Assembly: GCA_005882155.1 (NCBI GenBank)
Contig: VBCQ01000348.1
Coordinates: 1 to 7,490, forward strand
DNA length: 7,490 nucleotides
Source of the DNA: Betaproteobacteria bacterium
GTDB taxonomy: Bacteria > Pseudomonadota > Gammaproteobacteria > Burkholderiales > Burkholderiaceae_C
Direction: 5' to 3'
Part shown: one piece after another, positions 1 through 6,720 of the stretch
How the letters are laid out: each line of letters starts with the position of its first letter
Position numbering within the stretch: the stretch's first letter is position 1
Notes under the pieces: generated by a model
What the model was told of the DNA's origin: nothing
Database searches by the model: none
Seen by the model: the letters and a program-made list of their open reading frames with translations, nothing else
Program-made: the position numbers and the translations under genes

Positions 1-740
1 CCCATCCACGCAGCGAGGCCGAGGTGGCCGGTGTCAACAGCCCGGCGCAGCTTGCCGATCTGGAGCGCAGCGTCCAGCGCGCGCGTGCCGAGGTGCTGAT
101 GGACGCCGGTGTGCGGCTCGCCGACCCGGCCCGCTTCGACCTGCGCGGCGAGCTCGTCTGCGGCAGCGACGTGGAGATCGACATCAACTGCGTCTTCGAA
201 GGCCGCGTCGAGTTGGGCGACGGCGTTCGCATCGGTGCGAACTGCGTGATCCGCAATGCGGCGATCGCGGCCGATGCGGTGATCCACCCTTTCACCCACA
301 TCGACGGCGACACGCTGCCGGTGAAGATCGGTGCCGGCTCGCTGATCGGGCCATTCGCGCGATTGCGTCCGGGCGCCGAGCTCGGTGAAGGCGTGCACAT
401 CGGCAACTTCGTCGAAGTGAAGAACTCGACGCTCGCCAAGGGCGCGAAGGCCAACCACCTCGCGTATCTCGGTGACGCAAGCGTCGGCGAGCGGGTGAAC
501 TATGGCGCGGGCAGCATTACCGCCAACTACGACGGCGCGAACAAGCACCGCACCGTCATCGGCAACGACGTGCATGTCGGCAGCAACTGCGTGCTCGTCG
601 CGCCGGTCACACTCGGCGACGGAGCGACCATCGGCGGCGGCTCGACGATCAGCAAGGACGCCCCGGCCGGTCAACTCACGGTGGCGCGTGCGAAGCAGGT
701 GTCGTTGGCCGGGTGGGTGCGGCCGGTGAAGAAGAAGTAA
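1..740 (+). CDS. glmU: Bifunctional N-acetylglucosamine-1-phosphate uridyltransferase / glucosamine-1-phosphate acetyltransferase, C-terminal part (5' end outside window)
   Basis: GlmU is a cytoplasmic trimeric enzyme. It acetylates glucosamine-1-phosphate and then uridylates it to UDP-GlcNAc, the precursor of peptidoglycan and LPS. About 245 residues are visible, and the frame is open to the left edge (codons from base 3 read HPRSEAEVAGVN), so the window cuts the gene. E. coli GlmU has 456 residues, so the pyrophosphorylase domain is missing here. What remains is the linker helix (QLADLER) and the left-handed beta-helix acetyltransferase domain. That domain has many hexapeptide-type repeats and the family signatures IGPFARLRPGAEL, HIGNFVEVK, NHLAYLGD (catalytic His codon at 456-458), NYGAGSITANYDGANKH and the terminal WVRPVKKK. 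The usual TCNYDG is TANYDG here, a mild variation. The gene ends in TAA, 3 bases before the stop of the convergent gene, and I see no hairpin-plus-T-run terminator. Identification is secure. Confidence 0.97.
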   Translation, partial: HPRSEAEVAGVNSPAQLADLERSVQRARAEVLMDAGVRLADPARFDLRGELVCGSDVEIDINCVFEGRVELGDGVRIGANCVIRNAAIAADAVIHPFTHIDGDTLPVKIGAGSLIGPFARLRPGAELGEGVHIGNFVEVKNSTLAKGAKANHLAYLGDASVGERVNYGAGSITANYDGANKHRTVIGNDVHVGSNCVLVAPVTLGDGATIGGGSTISKDAPAGQLTVARAKQVSLAGWVRPVKKK

Positions 741-743
741 GAG

Positions 744-3179
744 TCAAGCACGCCGCATCCGTACCCAAGCCTCGAACTCCGCTGCCGCGAGCGGCTTGCT
801 GATCAGATCGCCTTGCAGCTCGTCGCAGCCGTTGAGCGCGAGGAATGAGCGCTGCGCTTCGGTCTCGACGCCTTCGGCGATGGCGGTGATGCCGAGGCTG
901 CGCGCCATCTGAATGATCGCGCGCGCAATTGCGGCCGAGCCGCGCTCGGCGGGCAGGTCTTTGACGAAGGAGCTGTCGATCTTCATCTTGTCGATCGGCA
1001 GCTCCTTCAAGTGGCCGAGCGATGAGTAGCCGGTACCGAAGTCGTCGACCGACACGCGTATCCCCATCGCAGCCAGCTTGTCGAGCTTGGCGCTGACCTC
1101 GGGCAGGTCTTCCATCAGCATGCGCTCGGTCAATTCGAGCTCGATCAAGCGGCCTTCGACGCCCTCTTCACGCAACACCTGCGCCACCGATTCGACGAAG
1201 CCGCCGGCCTGGAATTGCATCGTCGACAAGTTGACCGCCACCGGCGCGACGGCGAGCCCCATCGAATGCCAGCGGCCCGCGCAGCGCACCGCTTCGCGCA
1301 GCACCCATTGGCCGATCGGCAGCATCAACCGGCGCTGCTCGGCCACCGGTATGAACTCGGCCGGCGCGAGCAGCCCGCGCGCCGGATGCCGCCAGCGAAT
1401 CAGCGCCTCGGCGCCGACCACCGTGCCGTCGCGGGCGCTGACCTGCGGCTGGAAATGCAGCTCGAACTCGCCGCGCTCGAGCGCCTGCGCGAGCTCGCCT
1501 TCCATCACCAGCGCCGCGTACGCGGAGCTTGCCATCGCGGGGTCGAAGAAGCGGTACTGCGCGCGGCCGCGCGCCTTCGCGAGGTACATCGCAGTGTCGG
1601 CGTGCTTGATCAACTCCTCGGGCGATTGCCCGTCGTTGGGGAACAGCGCGATACCGGCCGAGGCGGTGACGGAGATCGGCCGGCCTTCGGCATTGACCGG
1701 CGCTTCGATCGCCTGCAGCAGTTTTTGCGCGACCTCTTGCACATCGGAGCGCTGCGCGAACCCGGGCAGCAGCACCATGAACTCGTCGCCGCCGAAGCGG
1801 GCGACGACATCGGTCGCGCGCAGGCTCACGGTGATGCGCGCCGCCACCGTGCGCAGCAAGGTGTCGCCGACCAGATGGCCGAGCGAGTCATTGACGCGCT
1901 TGAAATGGTCGAGATCGATGAACAGCAGCGCAAGCTGGCTGCCGCTCGCGCGTGCGCCGACCATCAAGTGCTCGAGATGCTCCATGAACGCGCTGCGGTT
2001 CGGCAGGCCGGTCAGCATGTCGTGGTGCGCGAGGTGATGGATGCGCGCCTGCGCCGCATGCCGATCGCGCAGGTCGCGAACGATCGTCATGCGCATGCGC
2101 TCGTTGTTTCGCATCATCGTGCGCACGATGAACTCGACCGGAATGCGCTGGCCCATCTTGTCGATCAGTACGCTCTCGTACGCCGTCTCCTGCCCCGACG
2201 CGATGACCGACGCGACCTTCGCCACATGATCGGGCGCGACGAACTCGAGCGTCTTGCGGCCGAGCAATTCGTCGAGCGAGTAGCCGACGAGCTGGCACAG
2301 CGGAGGGTTGGCGTCGGTGATGAAGCCGTCCTTGTGGAACACGATGCCCTCGGCGCTCGCCTGCATGAACTTGCCGAGCCGCTCCTCGGATTCGCGCGCC
2401 GCCATTTCGGCGCGCCGGTACTTCGAGATGTCGGAGATCAGCACGAAGCAGCCGACCGCCGCGCCGGCCTCGCCGATGTGCGGCAGCAGGTTGACGTCGA
2501 TGTGATGCGCTCCGTCGGGCATGGCGAGCTCGCGCTCGTAGCTTGCGACTTGGCCCTGCATCAGCACGCGGTCGACCTGCGGCTGGATCTGTCGCGCTGC
2601 CTCTTCACCGATCACTTCGGCGAAGGTGCGGCCGACGATGCTGTGGCCGTCCCAGCCGAACATGCTCGCGTAGCGGCTGTTGGCGAACACGCACCGCAGG
2701 TTGCTCGCACTGTAGTAAGCGATTGCGGCCGGCACGTTGTCGGCGAGCAGGCGCAGCAGCTCGGCGCGCGCGCGCGCCGACGATTCGGACTGCTTCAGCT
2801 CGGTGACGTCGTGCAGCATGCAGACGTAATGCGCCGCCGCCGCAACCCAGCGCGCGCTGCAATCGACCCAGCGCGCGTCGGCGTCGGCACGCGAGTCCTG
2901 CGCGAGGCGAAGGCGCATGCGGAAATCGCGGCGACTCGCCAACTGATCGAGCAGCAGCATGCGCGACTCGCCGGCGAGGGCATCGAGCCAGCGTGGCACG
3001 CTCGGTGCGCCGGGTGCCGCTTGAAGTAAAGCGACGAAAGCGGCGTTGGCGTCGATCACTTCGGCATCGACCGACAGGCGCGTGAGCGCGCCCGGCAGTG
3101 CGTCCCACAGGGTCGGCTCGTCGACGAACGGTAAAGGCTCAGCGCTCATGGGCTTGACTGCGCGCATGATATTCCGCAC
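744..3179 (-). CDS. PAS-PAS-PAS-GGDEF-EAL cyclic di-GMP signalling protein
   Basis: This 811-residue protein is built to make (GGDEF) and hydrolyse (EAL) cyclic di-GMP. No transmembrane segment or signal peptide is visible, so it is probably cytosolic. Sensor part: a divergent PAS-like region at about 19-130, a PAS at about 138-255 and a PAS at about 265-372. The GGDEF domain spans about 378-545 with intact GGDEF at 463-467. An RxxD motif (RATD, 454-457) lies five residues upstream, matching the product-inhibition I-site. The EAL domain spans about 556-805 with EALIRW (591-596), N650 in VNLS, E682 and E685 in ELTE, DDFGTGYSSL (712-721), K733 and AEGVE (768-772). Both domains therefore look catalytically competent; net activity cannot be read from sequence. 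The start is uncertain: GTG at 3179 (numbering used here), ATG at 3167 or ATG at 3149, none with a strong ribosome binding site. It follows the glycosylase gene by 9-39 bases and may be read through from that operon. The PAS ligand is unknown. Confidence 0.95.
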   Translation of the reverse strand: MRNIMRAVKPMSAEPLPFVDEPTLWDALPGALTRLSVDAEVIDANAAFVALLQAAPGAPSVPRWLDALAGESRMLLLDQLASRRDFRMRLRLAQDSRADADARWVDCSARWVAAAAHYVCMLHDVTELKQSESSARARAELLRLLADNVPAAIAYYSASNLRCVFANSRYASMFGWDGHSIVGRTFAEVIGEEAARQIQPQVDRVLMQGQVASYERELAMPDGAHHIDVNLLPHIGEAGAAVGCFVLISDISKYRRAEMAARESEERLGKFMQASAEGIVFHKDGFITDANPPLCQLVGYSLDELLGRKTLEFVAPDHVAKVASVIASGQETAYESVLIDKMGQRIPVEFIVRTMMRNNERMRMTIVRDLRDRHAAQARIHHLAHHDMLTGLPNRSAFMEHLEHLMVGARASGSQLALLFIDLDHFKRVNDSLGHLVGDTLLRTVAARITVSLRATDVVARFGGDEFMVLLPGFAQRSDVQEVAQKLLQAIEAPVNAEGRPISVTASAGIALFPNDGQSPEELIKHADTAMYLAKARGRAQYRFFDPAMASSAYAALVMEGELAQALERGEFELHFQPQVSARDGTVVGAEALIRWRHPARGLLAPAEFIPVAEQRRLMLPIGQWVLREAVRCAGRWHSMGLAVAPVAVNLSTMQFQAGGFVESVAQVLREEGVEGRLIELELTERMLMEDLPEVSAKLDKLAAMGIRVSVDDFGTGYSSLGHLKELPIDKMKIDSSFVKDLPAERGSAAIARAIIQMARSLGITAIAEGVETEAQRSFLALNGCDELQGDLISKPLAAAEFEAWVRMRRA
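2761..2780. repeat. Perfect 20-base GC palindrome inside the GGDEF-EAL gene
   Basis: Bases 2761-2780 equal their own reverse complement, with an alternating GC run at 2764-2777. It encodes part of SARARAEL, the helical linker between the first and second PAS regions. It is probably a by-product of Arg/Ala codons in a GC-rich gene. An alternating run like this could favour Z-DNA or a cruciform, but nothing indicates a function. Confidence 0.6.
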
Positions 3180-3188
3180 CGCAACGCG

Positions 3189-3980
3189 CTAAACAGCTTG
3201 CGCGGTCTCCATCGCGAGGCACAAGTCATCCCAGGCACGCGCCTTGTCTTCGAGGTTGCGCAGCAAATAGGCGGGGTGGTAGGTCACGATCAACGGCACG
3301 CCGTGATAGCGGTGAACGCGGCCGCGCAAGCGGCCGATCGGCTCGGTGCTGCGCAGCAAGCTGTGCACTGCGAAGCGGCCCATGGCCAGAATGATCTTCG
3401 GCCGCACGAGTTCGATCTGGCGAATCAAAAACGGTTCGCACTTCGCGAGCTCGTCGGGCTCGGGGTTGCGATTGCCCGGCGGTCGGCACTTCAGGGTGTT
3501 GGCGATGAACACCTGGCGCGCCGGATCACCGCCGGTGGCCGCCTCGCTGCGGCCGAGCCCGATCGCGCGCAGCATGTTGTCGAGCAACTGCCCCGACTTG
3601 CCGACGAAAGGCTCGCCCTGAATGTCCTCCTGCTCGCCCGGCGCCTCGCCGACGATCATCCAATGGGCATTCGGATGACCGACACCGAAGACGGTTTGAC
3701 GCCGGCCTTTGCAGAGGGTGCATGCGGTGCAATTCGCGACGGCATCGCGCAGGGCGGGCCAGTCCATGTTGGAGATCCCGGCGGGTTGGTCTGCCTTGGT
3801 CACCCCAACCGTTCGCGCCACCTCCCCCGTTCGCGCTGAGCTTGTCGAAGCGCCGCGCGCGACAGGCTCAGCCGGGTCCTTCGACAAGCTCAGGACGAGC
3901 GGGTTTGTGGCATGCGGACTCGCTGGTACGCGGATTCCGATTTCGGCCAGCATCGCAACCTGACGATCGCTCCATCCCAT
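3189..3980 (-). CDS. Uracil-DNA glycosylase, family 4 (4Fe-4S type), carrying an in-frame repeat insertion
   Basis: Family 4 glycosylases excise uracil from DNA to start base excision repair. The 263-residue protein has an N-terminal helix (DRQVAMLAEIGIRV, 5-18), a variable linker, and a catalytic core from about residue 72. Core motifs are GEAPGEQED (111-119), GKSGQLLDNML (127-137), NTLKCRPPGNRNP (161-173) and HPAYLLR (235-241). Cys84, Cys87, Cys165 and Cys181 have the family's Fe-S ligand arrangement: CxxC, then two Cys separated by 15 residues. The ATG start overlaps the rimI stop (TGATG) and has GGAGG ten bases upstream. The same frame stays open further upstream, but that part is antisense-like shadow of rimI. 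A second in-frame ATG at 3767 (Met72) would give a 192-residue core-only product. Residues 27-52 are encoded by a dispersed palindromic repeat (see the repeat entry) and read LVLSLSKD and STSSARTG. It lies in the linker, outside every catalytic motif, so the enzyme is probably still active. Confidence 0.94.
   Translation of the reverse strand: MGWSDRQVAMLAEIGIRVPASPHATNPLVLSLSKDPAEPVARGASTSSARTGEVARTVGVTKADQPAGISNMDWPALRDAVANCTACTLCKGRRQTVFGVGHPNAHWMIVGEAPGEQEDIQGEPFVGKSGQLLDNMLRAIGLGRSEAATGGDPARQVFIANTLKCRPPGNRNPEPDELAKCEPFLIRQIELVRPKIILAMGRFAVHSLLRSTEPIGRLRGRVHRYHGVPLIVTYHPAYLLRNLEDKARAWDDLCLAMETAQAV
3827..3902. repeat. Dispersed REP-like palindromic repeat inside the glycosylase gene
   Basis: Two 24-base arms, 3827-3850 and 3879-3902, are reverse complements with three mismatches. 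They share a perfect 15-base core, CTGAGCTTGTCGAAG at 3836-3850, inverted at 3879-3893. The 28-base centre contains a degenerate third half-site, GACAGGCTCAG (3861-3871). I recognise the core from a widely scattered repeat of GC-rich proteobacteria, whose chance translations (LSLSKD, STSSARTG, FDKLRTSG, ELVEAP) appear in many predicted proteins. Those peptides appear here in different frames, and at least three of the six frames are open through the element. In the glycosylase frame it encodes residues 27-52 without a stop or frameshift. Such elements can fold into hairpins in mRNA and are often mobilised in trans by REP-associated transposases (known for REPs generally; not shown here). No transposase gene is in the window. 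Confidence 0.85.
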
Positions 3981-4459
3981 CAAGCCACCCCCTCCAACAC
4001 CAGGCTCATCACCGTCGCATCTTCGCGCCGGCCGAACTCGGCCGGGTAGTAGTCGCGGCGCACGCCGACATGCCTGAAGCCGTAGCGAAGGTACAACGCG
4101 CGCGCCCGCGAATTGCTCTCGCGGACTTCGAGCCAGAGCTGCGCCGCGTGGCGCTCGCGGCAGATCGCGACCAGCGCGTCGAGCATGCGACGCGCATGAC
4201 CCTGCCCTTGCTCGGCCGGCGCGACGGTCAGGTTGAGCAAATGCATTTCGTCGACGCCTTCCATCGCGACGAAATAGCCGATCAGCCGACCCGATTGGTC
4301 GAGCAGGACGCGGGCGACATACCCGGCAGCCAGCGAGTCGATGAAATTGCCGCGGCTCCACGGGAAGCTGTAGGCGATCGTCTCGATCGCGAGCACCGCG
4401 TCGAGCTCGTCGACGCTCATCGGCAGCAGCAGGTGCGGCTCGCGCAGCAACGCGCTCAT
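3980..4459 (-). CDS. rimI: Ribosomal protein S18 alanine N-acetyltransferase (GNAT family)
   Basis: RimI transfers acetyl from acetyl-CoA to the N-terminal alanine of ribosomal protein S18. The 159-residue product matches the family length. It shows FPWSRGNFIDSL (32-43), a conserved early segment, then HLLNLTVAP (73-81) and the acetyl-CoA loop QGQGHA (84-89), fitting Q/RxxGxG/A. LEVRESN (110-116) is followed by ALYLRYGF (121-128). Glu111 and Tyr123 have the same 12-residue spacing as the catalytic Glu103/Tyr115 of the E. coli enzyme. The start chosen is the ATG at 4459, which overlaps the tsaB stop as ATGA and has GGAG eight bases upstream. A longer in-frame extension to 4585 would lie inside tsaB and encodes Arg/Ala-rich shadow sequence. 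The gene ends in TGATG with the glycosylase start. Its place right after tsaB is a common bacterial arrangement and supports the call. Confidence 0.95.
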   Translation of the reverse strand: MSALLREPHLLLPMSVDELDAVLAIETIAYSFPWSRGNFIDSLAAGYVARVLLDQSGRLIGYFVAMEGVDEMHLLNLTVAPAEQGQGHARRMLDALVAICRERHAAQLWLEVRESNSRARALYLRYGFRHVGVRRDYYPAEFGRREDATVMSLVLEGVA

Positions 4460-5178
4460 TGGGCGCGCTCCACCACCGGCAGCGCGGCACGCAGCGCTTC
4501 GCGCTCGAGCGTCGTTTGCGCCACTTTGTCGCGCACGTACAGTGGCAGCGCGAGCGCTGCATCGAGCGCGCCGCCTTGCGCCCACAGCGTGGCGGCCAAC
4601 GTCAGCATCGCACGCGCACGCGGCAACGCGTCAGGCGCGAGGCGGGCGGTGCCGGTCTGCAGTTGCGAGCCGAACGCGATGAGGGCGTTGCCGGCCACCA
4701 ACTGCGGGGCGTCGACTCGCCAGCGAGCGTTGAGTGCGTCGGCCGTGGTTAAAAACGGCGCCTCGAGAGTGCGCCATGCGCCGGCCTCGAACGCGTAGTG
4801 CGCCACGTAGATCTCGTTCATCCGTGCGTCCATCGCGACCCATGCGCTGTGCGCTTGGTCGGTGTCGCGCGCGTCTTCAGCGACTGCGAGCAGGCTGTCG
4901 ATCGGCAGCACTGGCTTGCCGGCACCGAAGGCCAGACCTTGCGCGACCGAGCATGCAGTGCGCAAGCCGGTGAACGCGCCAGGACCGCGGCCAAAGGCGA
5001 TCGCGTCGAGCTCGCGCAAGGTCACGCCGGCCTCGCCGAGAAGTCGCATGACGGCCGGGATCAAGCTCGCCGAGGCCTGCGCGCCGCCGGCGCTTTCGAC
5101 CACGCGCACGTCACCGCGGACCGCGAGCGCGATGCTCATCAGCTCGGTCGCGGTATCGAAGGCCAACAGCGCGTTCAT
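4456..5178 (-). CDS. tsaB: tRNA threonylcarbamoyladenosine biosynthesis protein TsaB
   Basis: TsaB (formerly YeaZ) is the ASKHA-fold partner of TsaD in the complex that makes t6A37 on ANN-decoding tRNAs. It scaffolds TsaD and TsaE and does not itself transfer the group. The 240-residue protein begins LLAFDTATELMSIAL (4-18), the first phosphate-loop-like strand. It has the family signature GRGPGAFTGLRTA (63-75), then SVAQGLAFGAGKPVLPIDSL, DARMNEIYVAHY (117-128) and LPLYVRDKVAQTT (211-223) near the end. Length is normal for the family. The ATG at 5178 is the only reasonable start, since the conserved N terminus begins right there; the ribosome binding site is weak (GGA five bases upstream). It is the first gene of the minus-strand cluster and overlaps rimI by four bases, implying translational coupling. 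Its promoter must lie in the short gap to dacB or inside dacB. Confidence 0.97.
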   Translation of the reverse strand: MNALLAFDTATELMSIALAVRGDVRVVESAGGAQASASLIPAVMRLLGEAGVTLRELDAIAFGRGPGAFTGLRTACSVAQGLAFGAGKPVLPIDSLLAVAEDARDTDQAHSAWVAMDARMNEIYVAHYAFEAGAWRTLEAPFLTTADALNARWRVDAPQLVAGNALIAFGSQLQTGTARLAPDALPRARAMLTLAATLWAQGGALDAALALPLYVRDKVAQTTLEREALRAALPVVERAQ

Positions 5179-5236
5179 GGGTCCAAGTTTAAGGCCCGAG
5201 CACTGAGCGCTCGAGGCTGCGTGCGATCATTGCCCC
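5179..5236. promoter_or_regulatory. Divergent intergenic gap between tsaB and dacB
   Basis: These 58 bases separate two outward-facing genes, so they should hold at least part of both promoters. I see no convincing sigma70 pair in either direction; the best -10-like hexamer toward tsaB is TAAACT in the AT-richer patch near 5185-5191, with a poor -35. An imperfect dyad, CGAGC-(7)-GCTCG at 5197-5213, contains the 8-base palindrome GAGCGCTC (5205-5212) and could be an operator or chance. No ribosome binding site precedes the dacB ATG. Its role as a promoter region is inferred from gene orientation only. Confidence 0.4.
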
Positions 5237-6673
5237 ATGTGGGAAAGGGTCCGTTCTTGCACGCTGGCCATCGTCGGCGCGCTGCTCATCGCGAGCTCGA
5301 CGGCAGCGGCACCGCGCGCGTTGCCAAGTGAAGTCGAAGCGGCACTCGAGCGCGCGAAGCTGCCGCGCGATTCGCTCGTCGTCGTCGTGCAAGAGGTCGG
5401 CGCGCGCACGCCGCGGCTCGCTTGGCAAGCGCAGCGGCCAGTCAATCCGGCGTCGCTGATGAAGCTCATCACCACCGACGCGGCGCTCGACCTGCTCGGG
5501 CCGGCGTGGACCTGGACCACACCGGTGTGGCTTCGCGGCACGGTGCACGACGGCGTGCTCGACGGCGACCTCGTCATCAAAGGCAGCGGCGACCCGACGC
5601 TGGTGCTCGAGCGGGTGTGGCTGTTGCTGCGACGCGTGCAGCAGCTGGGCGTGCGCGAGATCCGCGGCGACATCGTGCTCGACCGCAACGCATTCAGCGT
5701 GCCCGAGCAGAGCCCCGCCGACTTCGACGGCGAGGCGCTTCGCCCGTACAACGTGCGAGCCGATGCGCTGCTGCTCAACTACCGCTCATTGGTGTTCACC
5801 TTCACGCCCGACCCGGCACGCGGTGTCGCGCTGATTTCTACCGACCCGCCGCTCGCCGGCGTGCGTGCCGACCTGTCGGTGCCGCTGGCGAGTGGCTCGT
5901 GCGGCGACTGGCGCGCCGCGCTGAAGGCCGACTTCAGCGACGCGACGCGGCCGCGCTTCACCGGCAGTTACCCCGGCGTCTGCGGCGAGCAGCACTGGCC
6001 GGTCGCGCATGCCGATCCGAAGAGCTTCAACGAACGCATGCTCGCGGGCCTGTGGTCCGAGATGGGCGGGCTGCTGCGCGGCAGCGTGCATGACGGCGTA
6101 GCGCCGGCAACGCCGCCGACCTTCGAGGTCCAATCACCGACGCTCGGCGAGGTCGTGCGCGACATCAACAAGTACAGCAACAATGTGATGGCGCAGCAGC
6201 TGTTCCTCACGCTCGCGCTGTTGCAGCGCGGCCAAGGTACGCCCGAGGCGGCGCGTGAGGTGTTGGCGCTGTGGCTTGCCGAGCGCTTCGGCAGCATCGC
6301 GCAAGGCTCGGTGATCGACAACGGCTCGGGCTTGTCGCGCGACACGCGCGTCAGTGCGCAGCTTCTCGCGCGCGTGTTGCAAGACGCGTGGACGAGCTCG
6401 GTGATGTCGGAGCTGATGAGCTCGCTGCCGGTCAGCGGCATCGACGGCACGCTGCGCCGCTCCAACGCGCCGATCGGCCGCGCCCACTTGAAGACCGGCT
6501 CGCTGCGCGACGTGGCGGGCGTCGCCGGCTACGTTCTTTCAGCCGGCGGCCGCCGCTTCGTGCTGGTCGCGATCGTCAACCATCCGAACGCGAATGCGGC
6601 GCGGCCAGCGCTCGATGCTCTTGTGAAATGGGCCGCGGTCGATGCGCGGCCCGAACCCAAGACCACCGAGTGA
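5237..6673 (+). CDS. dacB: D-alanyl-D-alanine carboxypeptidase/endopeptidase, PBP4 type (peptidase S13)
   Basis: PBP4-type enzymes act in the periplasm. They remove terminal D-Ala from muropeptides and cut D-Ala-mDAP crosslinks. The 478-residue protein is close to E. coli PBP4 in length (477). An N-terminal signal peptide is visible: charged MWERVR, a hydrophobic stretch to about residue 22, and probable cleavage after STAAA (residue 25). The three penicillin-binding motifs are present: SLMK (73-76, acylated Ser73), SNN (314-316) and KTG (419-421). Flanking family sequences include GDLVIKGSGDPTL (110-122), SVIDNGSGLSRDTRVS (358-373) and GTLRRS (404-409). A large insert between the first and second motifs is typical of this class and carries Cys222 and Cys249. 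The ATG at 5237 is the first possible start after an in-frame TGA at 5204. It lacks an upstream ribosome binding site; a purine-rich GGGAAAGG lies just after it. The gene is transcribed away from tsaB and ends 45 bases before the convergent ompW-like stop. Confidence 0.95.
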   Translation: MWERVRSCTLAIVGALLIASSTAAAPRALPSEVEAALERAKLPRDSLVVVVQEVGARTPRLAWQAQRPVNPASLMKLITTDAALDLLGPAWTWTTPVWLRGTVHDGVLDGDLVIKGSGDPTLVLERVWLLLRRVQQLGVREIRGDIVLDRNAFSVPEQSPADFDGEALRPYNVRADALLLNYRSLVFTFTPDPARGVALISTDPPLAGVRADLSVPLASGSCGDWRAALKADFSDATRPRFTGSYPGVCGEQHWPVAHADPKSFNERMLAGLWSEMGGLLRGSVHDGVAPATPPTFEVQSPTLGEVVRDINKYSNNVMAQQLFLTLALLQRGQGTPEAAREVLALWLAERFGSIAQGSVIDNGSGLSRDTRVSAQLLARVLQDAWTSSVMSELMSSLPVSGIDGTLRRSNAPIGRAHLKTGSLRDVAGVAGYVLSAGGRRFVLVAIVNHPNANAARPALDALVKWAAVDARPEPKTTE

Positions 6674-6720
6674 TCCCGACCACCTGGATCGATTGGATCG
6701 GCTACGCGGCCGCCGCCATC
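6670..6720 (+). pseudogene. Possible 5' remnant of a SemiSWEET-like membrane protein gene
   Basis: A GTG at 6670 overlaps the dacB stop as GTGA, the usual form of translational coupling. It opens a reading frame VIPTTWIDWIGYAAAAI. The segment DWIGYAAAA is the kind of start seen in bacterial SemiSWEET (PQ-loop sugar transporter) proteins, which begin near IGYxAAxxTT. After these 17 codons the DNA becomes the antisense of the ompW-like 3' end, and the frame reads RSDNRSICW and soon stops, with no hydrophobic continuation. If real, the gene lost all but its first codons at a junction near 6719. The stretch is very short and the match rests on memory, so chance is a serious alternative. Confidence 0.25.

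Noticed and set aside
705..745. Hairpin GGCCG-(8)-CGGCC near the glmU stop as a terminator
   Set aside because: The stem is short, sits within codons, and is followed by GAAGAAGAAG with no T-run in either direction.
1215..3029. A 604-codon open frame on the plus strand opposite the GGDEF-EAL gene
   Set aside because: It is rich in Arg, His, Ala and Asp, has no recognisable domain, and lies antisense to a gene with intact motifs throughout. Long antisense frames are expected in DNA this GC-rich.
3827..3902. The inverted repeat as a transcription terminator or part of a CRISPR array
   Set aside because: It lies inside an open gene with no T-run, and there are only two and a half half-sites with no regular spacers.
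3981..4562. N-terminal extension of the glycosylase frame up to 4562
   Set aside because: It is Arg/Ala-rich and coincides with rimI in another frame. The ATG at 3980 with GGAGG upstream and a conserved N-terminal helix is the better start.
4460..4585. N-terminal extension of rimI up to 4585
   Set aside because: It lies inside tsaB and encodes low-complexity Arg/Ala sequence. The ATGA overlap start gives the normal family length.
3722..4798. A 358-codon plus-strand frame across the glycosylase, rimI and tsaB genes
   Set aside because: It is antisense to three confidently identified genes, has shadow-like composition, and owes part of its openness to the palindromic repeat.
5227..6465. Ser/Arg-rich minus-strand frames opposite dacB
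   Set aside because: They are antisense to a gene with all three penicillin-binding motifs and a signal peptide, and their composition is typical of shadow frames.
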